The notes beneath the pieces are model-generated. The model saw only the letters and a list, made by a program, of their open reading frames with translations. It was not told where the DNA came from and did not search any database. A stretch of 64,000 bases of DNA from contig WOGZ01000025.1 of NCBI GenBank assembly GCA_009733775.1, positions 165,490 to 229,489 of the forward strand. The letters are read 5' to 3'. Position 1 is the stretch's first letter; the number at the start of each line of letters is the position of its first letter. The DNA is from Alectoria sarmentosa (lineage: Eukaryota > Ascomycota > Lecanoromycetes > Lecanorales > Parmeliaceae). Made by a program: the position numbers and the translations under genes. This document shows, piece after piece, positions 36,223 to 46,128 of the stretch.

Positions 36223-36379
36223 CCCTCGGCTAGGTAAATATAGGTTAATCAGGCGAGTAAAACTACAAACGCCAAAATCTCGAAAATAAACCCTCGACGC
36301 AACCCACATTTGCAGCGATTACCTATCAATCTGGGTGAACCCATCGATGTGCTTTCCATTCCGCCGCGCAGCCTATTTC

Positions 36380-36660
36380 AACAAATCAATCTATCTCGAT
36401 ATATTACTCGTTGTCGTTATCGTTATCGCATTGTCATTGCGATCAGATAATCATTGCAGCCGTGCAGTCAGGCAATCATATAATCATTGTAATCGTGTAA
36501 TCAGGTAGTCAGGTAGTTAAGTAGTCAGGTAGCCAGATAACCACTGCAGTTATTGCAGTTCACTGTAGTCGTGTCGTCACTGCAGCCTTGCAGTCAGGTA
36601 GTCAGGTAGCCAAGTAGCCGGATAGCCAGATAATCAGGTAATCATTGCAGCTATTGCAGT
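36380..36660. repeat. Internal subrepeats of the TIR element
   Basis: Irregular tandem array of 8-bp GTAGTCAG/GTAGCCAG-type units, alternating with blocks reading GCAGTTCACTGTAG and CTGCAGCCTTGCAGTC. The second block is repeated on the far side of the nested insertion at 36809 and following. Confidence 0.8.
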
Positions 36661-36669
36661 TCACTGTAG

Positions 36670-36808
36670 TGTTGAAATATTCAGGTTGAATGGATTTATT
36701 AATTATTCTCCCAAAGCTCCCCTGGAGCGAACCCTATATACAATATTAATCATGTGGTTGGCATGGCAACAAGCCGGAGGAGGCTGGGAACCAACCATCT
36801 TTTCAATA
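36670..36808. mobile_element. 139-bp insertion nested in the TIR element, possible small solo LTR
   Basis: Starts TGTTGAAATATTCAGG and ends CTTTTCAATA, flanked by a 5-bp direct repeat TGTAG (36665-36669 and 36809-36813). A second copy of the host subrepeat within the same element (near 36555-36600) has uninterrupted TTCACTGTAG followed by TCGTGTCGT, which acts as an empty site and proves an insertion here. A 5-bp duplication and TG...TA ends fit a solo LTR, but the ends are also imperfectly inverted (TTGAAA/TTTCAA), so a tiny TIR element is an alternative. Confidence 0.75.
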
Positions 36809-36859
36809 TGTAGCCGTGTCGTTATTGCAGCCTTGCAGTCAGGTAGTCAAGTAGCCGGG

Positions 36860-36910
36860 TAATCAGGTAGTCAGGTAGTCAGGTAGTCAGGTAGTTAGGT
36901 AATCAGGTAA
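36860..36910. repeat. TCAGGTAG octamer array
   Basis: About six tandem units of the 8-bp motif TCAGGTAG with single-base variants, inside the TIR element near its right end. Confidence 0.85.
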
Positions 36911-37019
36911 CCAAATAATCCAATTCCTTATCGTTGCGAAGGCCTATTTGATTACATATTCCACTTTTTTCAAGAATTCCAAAAAGGGCCATGCGTCGGT
37001 AGAGGCATACAAAATAGAT

Positions 37020-37085
37020 GGGGGTGTACATGTATCAAAAAGTGGTGTACATCTATCAAAAAGTGGTGTATACCTATCACCACCC
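37020..37085 (-). repeat. Right terminal inverted repeat
   Basis: Exact reverse complement of 36157-36222; followed by the second TAAAGAAA target copy. Confidence 0.97.
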
Positions 37086-37640
37086 TAAAGAAATTCTCTC
37101 CTTGCAAACTTCAGTTTTTATACGGTGGCTTCCGTCAATCTCTTCAGACCAAAGGCTGCGTATTCTGAAAATCCACCAGAGAAGCTGAAGGACTTGGTCT
37201 TCAACGACTCAGCTGGTCGACCTTGACACGCCAATCAAGCTGGAGTGAATCCTCTCATCACTTAGATCCTACCTTGCCCATAGCCTACAGCTTCTGCAGA
37301 GTGGAGCTCTCTTGAGAAGCCCAATCTACCGTCACAATTGGCGTGTACTGAAGATGCGTGGAATTATCGCCATCACATGCGCACAGCAGGCAGATAATCC
37401 TGTTGCTGCGGAGATCCATGAGACCGTGTACATCCTGCAGCATCGTGGTCAAGGTAAAACCGATGCGTATACCGCTTAGACCAATACTGAGAGTCGGATA
37501 GATGCCTGTGGAACCGCGACCTGTGGCGCAGCAGGCGCAACTTTCCAATGCAAAAGCAATGTCGTCGCTGCAGAAGTTTTCAGAGACGGCGCTGCCCCTC
37601 CCCAGCCCACCCGGTGCTCACATTCTCAATAGGAATTCTT

Positions 37641-37727
37641 CTTGTTCCGGGCCACTTTACGGATTGCGAGACACGTTCGGGGAGCAAAAGGCTCTTGATA
37701 CCCATTCGACCTGTCTCATTGCTCAGG
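37641..37727 (+). repeat. Decayed duplicate fragment, copy 1
   Basis: Aligns by eye with 38275-38360. Both read in one frame as R-x-x-[FV]-[GW]-EQK-x-x-[DN]-T-x-ST-x-LI, suggesting a shared ancestral coding exon. Differences are mainly C/T and G/A. Confidence 0.5.
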
Positions 37728-38274
37728 GTTTTGCTTTGAACAAGAAACATTGACTCCGACTTCTTTGAAGGATATATGGTGGATGTTGATTAGAGTTGCT
37801 CCAAAATCTTCTGATGCTGAACTCGGAAGGGCGCTAGACACTTCCACTACCCTACTGCAGGTACTAGCGCAAATACCGAACCTTAGGTACGTCGCTCCTT
37901 GACGGATACCAAACATCGCGTCACAAAACATAGTTCGGGGGAATTGGGGAATCCTCATACATAACTCAGAATCCGTCTCGAAGAAATTATGCTGACTCCA
38001 AAAACTTGAACAGCCTTTGTTCGCTAGCTATCCTTACGGAACCTTCTTTGTCCACCTACTCCCCGGAGTTGAAACACTTTTTGGACGAGGAAGGGCATCG
38101 ACATATCAATACCGAGAGCGAGAGGCACGTGTGAACAGTGACGACGTCCTCCCTGCTCTGAGCCGGATGTACAACCAGGTGGAGGAGGATGGGAGTGGAC
38201 TGCAATGCTTACAGGTCTCAGCGTATGGCTGTCGAGACTCATATGGTACGTGTCTACCTTCGAAGCAAGACCTC

Positions 38275-38360
38275 CCTGTTCCTGACCACTTCTCGATTTA
38301 CAAGACATGTTTGGGAGCAAAAGACTGTCAATACCATTTCGACCTATCTCATTACTCCGG
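38275..38360 (+). repeat. Decayed duplicate fragment, copy 2
   Basis: Second copy of the fragment at 37641-37727; in one frame it reads RHVWEQKTVNTISTYLITP. Family not recognised. Confidence 0.5.
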
Positions 38361-39050
38361 TCTTTGACTGAAAGAAGGGACGCTGGCCACGAAATCTTCA
38401 TCTTATGCCCGGTTCTCGGCTAACTGTTAGCGAACAGGGAATGGATTACATGATGGCTTCAGAATCAGTGGCCCTATGCCAGAATGGGTACAACAGAACC
38501 GAGATTCGCGATTTGTTACCAGGCGCAGTTGTGATCATTCCAAAAGGCTCTGCGATATCATGCATCGCGACGGAGTTGGACATCACTCTCATAGGAAAGG
38601 AGCAACGACCACCAATCTTGATATATCGGCCACATCTCCGCCTCGTTGCAAAGCACTCGATCGCTCTGATAGATAAATCATCAACCATCATCATCATCAT
38701 CCACCCCCCTACCACCAGTGTTTGCCCAAGTCTAAAAGCAGAAAGCTTACTGCCCAGATACTATGGAGTACTGCCATTTCGCAAGACCTGATGCGATCAT
38801 CGATGGCATAAGGTAATAGTCCTTTCTGAATTATTCCCCGCCCTCTCATATCCTTTTTCGAGTCGCAGGACATGCCTGAGGAGCATGGACACGTGTTTTA
38901 CCCCTTATATATCTTCAGATACAATAATCGTATTGAAAAGAGAAACGATGACTCGAAAATGGTGTAGTCTTCACCAGAGCCGAGAGAACACGGGTCGATT
39001 CATCGGAGAAAGGTCTTCATAACCGACCAAGCGAAGAAAATTGATGTCAT

Positions 39051-39773
39051 CATGCCCATCCCAGAAACCTCAAACACCAGTGCCCCAGTTGTCGCTGCAC
39101 AACTGAAGAAGCCATATTGCCAGGGTTTCATCAAGAACCGTTCTCATTGTGCCTAGTCAGACAGCGCGAGAGAGAGGAGTCAGAAGGAAGCTCAATGCAA
39201 TGGAAAACGGCGCCAAAGACGTTTACTTCGCCAGCTGCAGCCCTAAAATATGCCGTTCCCACAACGACGGGATTGACTTAACGGCTCCTTCGGAGCTTAT
39301 ACCTCACAAACGGACAAAGATACAATGGCGTTGTATATTGGTGCGAAGAAGGTCATCTTTCGTTAGATGATTTAAAGGAGGCCTGCGCGCAAGCCGTGCC
39401 CACAGGCATGACAGCTCGAGAAAATCAAGAGTTGGAAAGGCGCATCTTCAACGGTGAATATGTCACTCCGGTTCCCAAGGGCTACTTCGAACACATAGAG
39501 AAGATACGCTGAAAGACGAGGAAGACGAACGTTATGGAAAACGCCAGGGAAGCCGTAGCCAATGGATCGGCAGGTAAGGAGGAGATCCAGATTGCTACCA
39601 ATGGCGTTGAGGTCAATGATGACGGCAAAGTTGTCCCTGCAGCGGCGATTACTACCAACGGAGCGCTGACAATCAATGGAAATGGAGTGCTGCACACGCC
39701 GTATGGCAAGAGGAAGCCTGAGGAAGATGAAGAGGAGGTACCGAATGGATATCGGCCTGCACAAGGAAACTGA
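39051..39773 (+). pseudogene. Decayed gene of unknown function
   Basis: A coding-like trace that changes frame and is interrupted by stops. From ATG 39051 (MPIPETSNTSAPVVAAQ, KKPYCQGFIKNRSHC) it meets TAG. A good frame with YFASCSPKICRSHNDGIDLT follows, then another reading NGVVYWCEEGHLSLDDLKEA and EYVTPVPKGYFEHIEKIR. A TGA at 39510-39512 then interrupts the same frame before MENAREAVANGSAGKEEIQI and an acidic tail ending 39773. No splice sites explain the shifts. The Cys/His-bearing segments (YCQG, ICRSHND) suggest a zinc-binding protein, but I do not recognise it. It could also be a real multi-exon gene with sequence errors. Confidence 0.4.
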
Positions 39774-40752
39774 CTTCGAATTTGTGGAAACCTAAACATT
39801 TGGTATGTGTCGATCTGCTTGCAATGAATGTTTGAAAATCCCCCTCCAATGGGATGAGCGATCAATGAATTTCAGATGTTAGACTTCTGAGCATGACTTT
39901 GCGGAGACAGTTGATTTCTGATATCTTGGGCACGTGATTGAAAAGGACGGCCGCAACGAAGGGTTCTGTCCTAGGCTAACCCGTCGTGATACCCAAGGGA
40001 CCAGACCGGAGCTATTTAAAGAAGACTGGTATGGAGCCATGGCGGGCAGCTGAGAGAATGTCTATATTGGCTGCTAAGTATGCATGGGAGGCCATCTGAA
40101 ATTGATTAGAGTATTTATTTTTGGACAGCAAGATGGCAGATGAAGATGTTGAGCTGTGCTCCAATACCACCACAACACTGTTGGTAGTGAGGGTCAGAAT
40201 GAAAAATAATCCATGCTCAAGATGATTACGATACCTGTGGTGCCTGCATTAGTCCTATTCCTTGCGGTACACTTATGAATCTCTACAACATAATGTACCA
40301 TGTATAGCAAGGCCAATGCCTACAACCTGAGTTGACATTAGCAGTGTTGCGTCAATGTTGTGAGCAACAGTGATCGAATAAGCTCTTTTTGGTGAATACA
40401 ATCTGTCGTACAATCGGTTCCATCAGTGACATTTAAGTAAGGTACGTGTACGTCACTTTGCCGGGTTTTGGCGCTAAGTAAAATAGTGCATTGATCATCT
40501 ACGACTGCTACATTCTGCCAATGGTAATTTTCACTTTTCAACCTTTATACAATTCCTTCACACACTCTCTTTCTCCTCTGTTCTCTCTCTGTCACCGTGT
40601 CCCTCTTCCAGCTGCGGTCTACACTGTGGAACATCTCAACTGACAGTCCTTGGCAAAATTGACAGCTCCAATACCTTGGATTCCAGATATCTCGCCTTTC
40701 CAGGCAACATCTTAACTCTTCTATACCTTTCGCGTGCCCGAGACCTTCAGTC
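39774..40752. other. Intergenic, promoter side of glycosylase gene
   Basis: No gene supported. A pyrimidine-rich stretch at about 40550-40620 precedes the glycosylase start by 130 bp and is typical of filamentous fungal core promoters. Confidence 0.5.
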
Positions 40753-42699
40753 ATGTCGAAGCGTGTGACCCGTAACTCAGCAGCAAATGAGCCAAGCTCA
40801 ATGGCTTCAGATAAGGAAAATCACACGCAACAGCTATCAAGTCCGCCTACAACGCCTGCGCCATCAAAGGCCACCGCTAAGGCGAATACTGGGAGCAAAG
40901 CGATGTTGAAGAAGACGGCGCGAAAATTAGCAGCAGAGGCCAACCAAGCTCCAGAAACGCCCGTCTCAGCCACTCAAAATCAACCACCGAAGAGGAAAAC
41001 AGCCAAGAAGGAACAGACTCTCGAACCAAAGTCAGAACATCAAGAGCCAATGCTCCCGGTAAGTGCAGCAGGGAAGCGTAAGAGAGCTGCCACTGCGTCC
41101 AAAGTCGAGGGCAATCCCGATGAGCTACCGCACAACATGGGAAAGCGGCCTGAAGCAAAGAGAGTCAAAGTAAAGAATGAGGCTGCGGGAGAAGATGAAG
41201 CGTCCACGAGGAATAAAACCCCGATGAAATCCGCAATGAAGGAAAGGAAGCTCAAGGGGGCTAAGCCCATGGTCGGAGCAGCTGGTACGGTCGACGCATC
41301 TGAAGAGTCGGCGAAGAAAAAAGCCAAAAAAGTTGACCATTTTCCATGTAGCGATCCCTTTCCTGACTGGGCACATCCAACGCCAGACGAGTGCCAAGTC
41401 GTCCATGATCTTCTCATGAATGCGTTCCCTAAGGATCAGCACTCCAGGTTCATCCAGCCGGACACCGTTCCACCTCCATCGGAATTTGTTGCTGGTTGTG
41501 GTGAAGTGCCTACAATTCTCGACGCCATGCTCCGTACCCTGCTCAGTGCGGCTACGTCTAAGCGCAATTCTAGTAGCGCCTTCCAGGGTCTTGTGAAGCG
41601 ATTCGGCCTTCAAGTATCGGGTCCCTGCAATGGCAGCGTGGATTGGACTGCCATACGTAATGCCACCTTAGACGACGTCTTTCAAGCCATCAAGACTGGT
41701 GGCCTTGCAAAGAATAAGAGCAAGAACATGAAGGCAATACTCGACATGGTCTACTTGGAGAATGAAGACCGGTGCAAAGCTCATACCAACGTCATCGAAA
41801 AGGATGACCCCTCTGCGGCACCAGAAGGCGCAGACCCAAAGAACCTTGCACAGATGAAAGGCGAGATTGATCTTTTCGAACAAGACATTTTAACCCTCGA
41901 CTACTATCATCTCCTTTCCAAAGATGATGCTCTCATGGCCATGCAAAGGTACCCCGGTATTGGTGTGAAGACTGCCGCCTGCGTTGCCTTGTTTTGTATG
42001 CAGAAGCCTTGCTTTGCCGTCGACACTCACGTCTTCCGTCTGTGCAGGTACTTGGGCTGGGTCCCGCCTAAAGACGAGGAGGTCGCTCAAGGAGAGAAGA
42101 GAAGACCCGAGGTGAATGAAGTGAACACGTTCAAGCACTGCGAGGTTCGAATTCCAGAAAATCTCAAGTATGGCCTACATCAGCTCTTTTGGGACCATGG
42201 AAACCATTGTGGAAGGTGCAGGGCTATCACTGGCGAGACAAGTGAAGGCTGGGATGACGCCAATTGTCCGATCGAGCATTTGGTCAATAGGTACGGCGAG
42301 AAAAAGGGGGGCATGGTTAGTCCTATGAAGAAAGGTGGCAAGGTGACGAACAAGAAGGGAAAGAAGAGACTGGACAGCGATGGCGATGATGAGGATATGG
42401 CTGCTGTTGGGGACGAGGAGATGGAGCTTGGCGAAGACGAAACGAAGGGCAAAAAGAAAACCAAGGCTCGCCCCGCGAAGAATCCTAGGAAGCCTGGGAA
42501 GGCGGTGAAAGCAAATGGAGCAACGAAAGCAGCAACGGTTGGTGAGGCCAAAGCTGGAAAGTTGGCGAAACCAGCCGGACTCGCAAAGGCAGGGAACGCG
42601 AGCAAAGCCAACTTTCGTAAGAAAGGGGTAAAGGGAAGGAGGACGGTGGAAAGCGATGAGGACATGGAGACGGCAACAGATTCCGAGGAAGAGAGTTGA
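40753..42699 (+). CDS. HhH-GPD base-excision DNA glycosylase
   Basis: Intronless gene for a 648-residue endonuclease III-related protein that should excise damaged or modified bases in nuclear DNA. Residues 1-195 are Lys/Ala-rich and disordered with nuclear-signal-like patches (KKTARK, KKKAKK). The HhH-GPD domain covers about residues 220-510 and includes ILDAMLRTLLSAATSK near its start. The helix-hairpin-helix RYPGIGVKTAACVALF holds the likely catalytic Lys (about 406), and PCFAVDTHVFRLCRYLGW holds the Asp (about 424). After the domain, HCGRCRA...C offers fewer cysteines than the usual C-x6-C-x2-C-x5-C iron-sulphur loop, so a cluster is doubtful. The C-terminal tail is Lys/Ala-rich with acidic patches, like histone-H1-type DNA-binding tails. 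The glycosylase family is clear; the substrate cannot be told from sequence. Confidence 0.9.
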   Translation: MSKRVTRNSAANEPSSMASDKENHTQQLSSPPTTPAPSKATAKANTGSKAMLKKTARKLAAEANQAPETPVSATQNQPPKRKTAKKEQTLEPKSEHQEPMLPVSAAGKRKRAATASKVEGNPDELPHNMGKRPEAKRVKVKNEAAGEDEASTRNKTPMKSAMKERKLKGAKPMVGAAGTVDASEESAKKKAKKVDHFPCSDPFPDWAHPTPDECQVVHDLLMNAFPKDQHSRFIQPDTVPPPSEFVAGCGEVPTILDAMLRTLLSAATSKRNSSSAFQGLVKRFGLQVSGPCNGSVDWTAIRNATLDDVFQAIKTGGLAKNKSKNMKAILDMVYLENEDRCKAHTNVIEKDDPSAAPEGADPKNLAQMKGEIDLFEQDILTLDYYHLLSKDDALMAMQRYPGIGVKTAACVALFCMQKPCFAVDTHVFRLCRYLGWVPPKDEEVAQGEKRRPEVNEVNTFKHCEVRIPENLKYGLHQLFWDHGNHCGRCRAITGETSEGWDDANCPIEHLVNRYGEKKGGMVSPMKKGGKVTNKKGKKRLDSDGDDEDMAAVGDEEMELGEDETKGKKKTKARPAKNPRKPGKAVKANGATKAATVGEAKAGKLAKPAGLAKAGNASKANFRKKGVKGRRTVESDEDMETATDSEEES

Positions 42700-43563
42700 G
42701 CTGTCTAAACAAGGCATACCAACATCACACTTGGCTTCTGGTCCAAATAACGCAGACCTCTACGAAAGACGATCAGTACATGTACTACCGTGTCCGCACC
42801 AGCGCCACCAATCAACTACGTCAAGCCCGCAATCCGGCCATTTTCCTCTCAGATCATAGAATTCAGACACGACCAGCACTTCCCGATTGAAGGCTTACGC
42901 TTTTGCATTGTCATCCGTAGATACCCTAGCATAGTATGGCACGTGAGACTCTACTACTCATGCGTACTCTACTCATCATTACTGCAAGATGAAACAATCG
43001 CCATGCCTATACCCTTCCTCAGCAACAGTGATGGGGGTAGATCGTAGATAGTAAAAAGTATTGCAGACTGTATCCGTAGATTGCTTTTTAGATTTTTCTG
43101 TTCTGTAAAAGAGCGTGGATGAATGTGTACCGAGACCTAGCAGCTTCTTTGGCTTATGTATCTTACATGGTTAAGGCGAAAACAGAACGAAAATTCGGAG
43201 CAAATGCATCAGTGGCATGGAATTCTCGAACTCGGGAAACAGACCCACAGAGGGGGAATGATAGCCAATGTTTGCAGGAGGAAGGATTACCATGAGAAAT
43301 CTGAGCATGTTGTGTCGGAACAAGCTTGGAAGGGGACAAGCTGCTGCCAAAGTAAAGTTTCATAGTCCTCAAGCATACTTGACTGCACTGCGAGAGCGTG
43401 GCTCTTCTATTTGTTGCCCTTGAAGTTCGTTCCATTGATTCCACATGGGGATTTGGAACGATGAAGGCCGATATTTCAATTCGAACAAACATCCTGGAAT
43501 GCTTCGTCTCGGGTCATATCAGTCATAAAACATAACAAATTAACAGTGCTGTTTGAAAAAATC
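42700..43563. other. Convergent intergenic region
   Basis: 3' flanks of the glycosylase gene (+) and the F-box-like gene (-). No feature is supported. Confidence 0.55.
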
Positions 43564-44991
43564 TTATCCTTCTGGCAGTCCTAACATGCGGCAAGAACCC
43601 GTTCTCCTAACGCAGGCAGCTCCTTCATGATACCGGGAGCACGTAAAGAGAGCATCGAGTAACCACGGGCCGCGTTCATCACCAAGCAGGCTTTTCTCAA
43701 CGGCCCAGTCAAAGGTGACTCGGTCCTCAACGTCAATGTTCGTATCCTCGGCTGTTAATAGAGTTTTGACAACGTCCTGCTGACAACCTGCTTCGAGAAC
43801 TGCTGTTCTCAGATGTTTCGTTTGAGGAACAACACCGACACCTCTCAGGTCAAGAGTCTTAGCCTGGAGCAAATCTTCCCTTGGCCAAGGCCCGGAATCT
43901 AAATTTTCGACGCCGCTCCTATCCGCCGAGCGGGGAAGGCCCCAGAGTCCCTGATGGTCACCGGATCCAGCTCTTGTCACCAGCAATCTTGTTGCACGGG
44001 CATTACCTTCTCGCAAAGCTTGCATCAAGCCTTTCTCAGCAATTTCACCACTGGTGGTACCGACCCAGTCGACTGTGGCATTTCCCCTGATGACCATCTC
44101 GAGGAAATCACATTTTTCGGGGGTCCAAGGCCCGTGAAGCAATTTCTCGGGTACTTTGCAACCATTGATACCGCAAAAAATCCTCCACTGGCCACGCTCG
44201 GCAGACGTTGAACTGACGCGTTGTGCAGACTTTTCCAATCCGTGTATGCTGCATTCTTCGATGGTGACCGAGCCGTCATGAAGTCCAATTGAAAGGCATA
44301 TAAACCGAGGAGGCTTTTCAATACGCCAACTCACGTTCTCGAACACTGGTGGGTCGTCTTGTTTCCTTTCCGTGAAAGGAGCGGAGTTGTCCTCGATATA
44401 CTGTCGAATTGTAGATTCGGTTTCCTTGGTAACCAAAGGGCCAGTTCCCAACCATTGTAGTCCACGTTCACTGAGTTCTCGGACTAAGGTCTTTGTTATA
44501 TAGTCGGCAATAAGCTGCCTGATGAAAGGTAACGTCATCCACCTCATTTGCAGTATAGCAGACTGAGCCTTGGCGTGGTCTGCAATGGTTGGAAATAATG
44601 CATCCTGTTCGCAAGGATAGGGATTGAGTCTCCCCGAGCTGTACACTCTGAACAAAAGTTGAGTCTTGACATGTTTGGAAGCGAGCTTGTTGCCGATGAT
44701 TGGTGAGGCTTGTGGCAGGCTTATGTTCAGATGATGCAAGAATATAGTCTCCACCAGCTCGGTCGGCAGTCGCTCAAGAGGAGCTATGAACCTCGCATGC
44801 TGACCCAAATTCTCACCGAGAGGCTTAGTATAACAAGGCAACTTGGTCGGAGGAGGTGAGAAGTGCGAAGCAGGAGAGAGAGGCCGTTTGAGCTTAGGGT
44901 ATGGGTTCAGGAGAGAGTTGAGGGAGTGTTTCGAGCTTTCCGTCTGGACCGAGGCTCTTTTGCCGCGGACTTTGATTGGCGTCATGGGCAT
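43564..44991 (-). CDS. F-box-like protein
   Basis: Single-exon gene, 475 residues from ATG 44991 (MPMTPIKVRGKRAS); an upstream in-frame start at 45030 is less likely. After a basic, Pro-rich N-terminus the F-box-like motif LERLPTELVETIFLHHLNIS leads into LPQASPIIGNKLASKHVKTQ. This is the signature of a large filamentous-fungal family whose members probably recruit substrates to SCF ubiquitin ligases. The rest has no named domain; about residues 310-470 contain helical pairs that could be ankyrin-like (RTAVLEAGCQQDVVKTLLTA, then NIDVEDRVTFDWAVEKSL). Substrate unknown. Confidence 0.8.
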   Translation of the reverse strand: MPMTPIKVRGKRASVQTESSKHSLNSLLNPYPKLKRPLSPASHFSPPPTKLPCYTKPLGENLGQHARFIAPLERLPTELVETIFLHHLNISLPQASPIIGNKLASKHVKTQLLFRVYSSGRLNPYPCEQDALFPTIADHAKAQSAILQMRWMTLPFIRQLIADYITKTLVRELSERGLQWLGTGPLVTKETESTIRQYIEDNSAPFTERKQDDPPVFENVSWRIEKPPRFICLSIGLHDGSVTIEECSIHGLEKSAQRVSSTSAERGQWRIFCGINGCKVPEKLLHGPWTPEKCDFLEMVIRGNATVDWVGTTSGEIAEKGLMQALREGNARATRLLVTRAGSGDHQGLWGLPRSADRSGVENLDSGPWPREDLLQAKTLDLRGVGVVPQTKHLRTAVLEAGCQQDVVKTLLTAEDTNIDVEDRVTFDWAVEKSLLGDERGPWLLDALFTCSRYHEGAACVRRTGSCRMLGLPEG

Positions 44992-45783
44992 GGCAAAGAG
45001 TATGCGATATATTACTCTCGTCCACTCCACGGTCCACCAGTGGAAGAAGGGTGAAAAAAGGATAACAAGTTGTTGGTGAATGGTGCGTTTACGAGTAACA
45101 GTCCTGGAGGTGACACTCGGATGATGAAGCGATAAGCCACAGGATCGACGAGGGATCTTCTTGCGGATTGCTCAAAGGGAGATGGCGTGTTTCTGGGATT
45201 CTGCTAGCGGTGGCTATCATCGAGCTCTTTTCCTTGTATAGAATAGTCCTTGCAGTAGCGGTGGCTGAGATCCTATCCCTGGCAATAATAATAATAGCTT
45301 CATTCCAAGACTATGGAAATGGAGCAGCAGGGTGCTCTATCATTTCGGCAGATGATATGCTTTGCACGTCATGATCAGAATGAAGCTCTCCCATAGGATG
45401 AGTTATGGCTCAGATCGACCTTGTAGGTCAGCATGGGGTTGGATTAAATCATATAATAAAGACATGACCTTGTCCGGCATTATTATTTATTTGCGAAATT
45501 GCATTTACCTATATTTTCCCCCATCAACTTGCTCGAGACTTCCTACTTGCAGGAAGTCATCACTCAGCCAAGCCTTGTGACTACCTAAGCCGAAGAACTT
45601 GGCTCTTTTGACTTGTTTCCTCTTCTCTCCATCATCATTAGAACAATACCCTCCTCCAAGACCTCAGCTCGCACACACCTCCCAACTGCCCATCAACGCC
45701 CAAGTCCTACAGGCTATCACACAACTCCCACACCCTTAATTCCAGTTTGAAACTAAGCTGCTACGTGCGCTACATCCATCAAA
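44992..45783. other. Divergent intergenic region
   Basis: Promoters of the F-box-like gene (-) and the small membrane protein (+). A 68-codon hydrophobic frame at 45168-45374 arises partly from a short internal duplication of GTAGCGGTGGCT-like sequence and is not supported as a gene. Confidence 0.5.
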
Positions 45784-46128
45784 ATGGGTGCCGTCGTATC
45801 ATGTGTGAGTTTGCCGTTTGATCCTCTTCTATTCCTTGAATACTGCTGCAAATGCCTCCTGGCGTACTCCTACAGGCTGAGGCTATCACATCTACATCTC
45901 ATCAAACCTAAATCCCACATTGACTATACTCCGCTTACAAGTAATCAATCCCAGATCGAATCGCTCTTCCAGACCCTCGGCGCCTGCCTCATGGCAATTG
46001 TTAACGGCATCGGATCTGTCCTGCAAGCTATCATTGCCGGAATCGTCTCCTGCTTCGACATCATTATCTCCTGCTTGACTTGCGGCCGTGGAGGGGGGCG
46101 TAGGCGCGGTGGGAGAAGTGCAGTCTAG
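45784..46128 (+). CDS. Small fungal membrane protein with MG...C lipidation-type N-terminus
   Basis: Exons 45784-45804 and 45955-46128 encode 64 residues. The sequence starts MGAVVSC, where Gly2 suits N-myristoylation and the nearby Cys suits palmitoylation. The middle is one long hydrophobic stretch (ACLMAIVNGIGSVLQAIIAG, then IVSCFDIIISCLTC) and the end is basic (GRGGGRRRGGR). Small proteins of this layout are conserved in Pezizomycotina; the function is not known to me. The 150-nt intron is a multiple of three and stop-free, so the locus also reads as one 114-codon frame, but the GTGAGT donor and CCCAG acceptor are strong and the insert has no family similarity. Confidence 0.75.
   Translation: MGAVVSCVSLPFDPLLFLEYCCKCLLAYSYRLRLSHLHLIKPKSHIDYTPLTSNQSQIESLFQTLGACLMAIVNGIGSVLQAIIAGIVSCFDIIISCLTCGRGGGRRRGGRSAV

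Larger units (their letters stand above)
36157..37085. mobile_element. Non-autonomous DNA transposon with 66-bp perfect TIRs
   Basis: A 929-bp element with perfect 66-bp terminal inverted repeats (36157-36222 and 37020-37085), beginning GGGTGGTGATAGGT. It is flanked by an exact 8-bp target duplication TAAAGAAA (36149-36156 and 37086-37093). Each TIR holds about two and a half tandem copies of a 20-bp unit containing TACACCACTTTTTGATA. The interior has no open frame of note and is filled with short repeats of the type TCAGGTAG plus CTGCAG-containing subrepeats. The 8-bp duplication fits hAT or P superfamilies, although the long TIRs are unusual for hAT. Perfect TIRs and duplication suggest recent mobility. 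No transposase is present in the window. Confidence 0.92.
37094..39050. other. Gene-poor region with decayed, duplicated coding-like fragments
   Basis: No intact gene is supported. Segments 37641-37727 and 38275-38360 are diverged copies of each other (separate repeat entries). Other frames, such as 38405-38791, show no recognisable domain. Confidence 0.5.

Noticed and set aside
36380..36910. Spaced short repeats considered as a CRISPR-like array
   Set aside because: Units are irregular 8-bp tandem repeats without uniform spacers, inside a transposon, in a eukaryotic genome.
38405..38791. 128-codon plus-strand frame
   Set aside because: Ile/His/Pro low-complexity part arises from a CAT trinucleotide run; no domain, and no continuation by splicing.
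45168..45374. 68-codon hydrophobic frame resembling a small membrane protein
   Set aside because: The hydrophobic stretch comes from a short internal DNA duplication in the promoter region of flanking genes.
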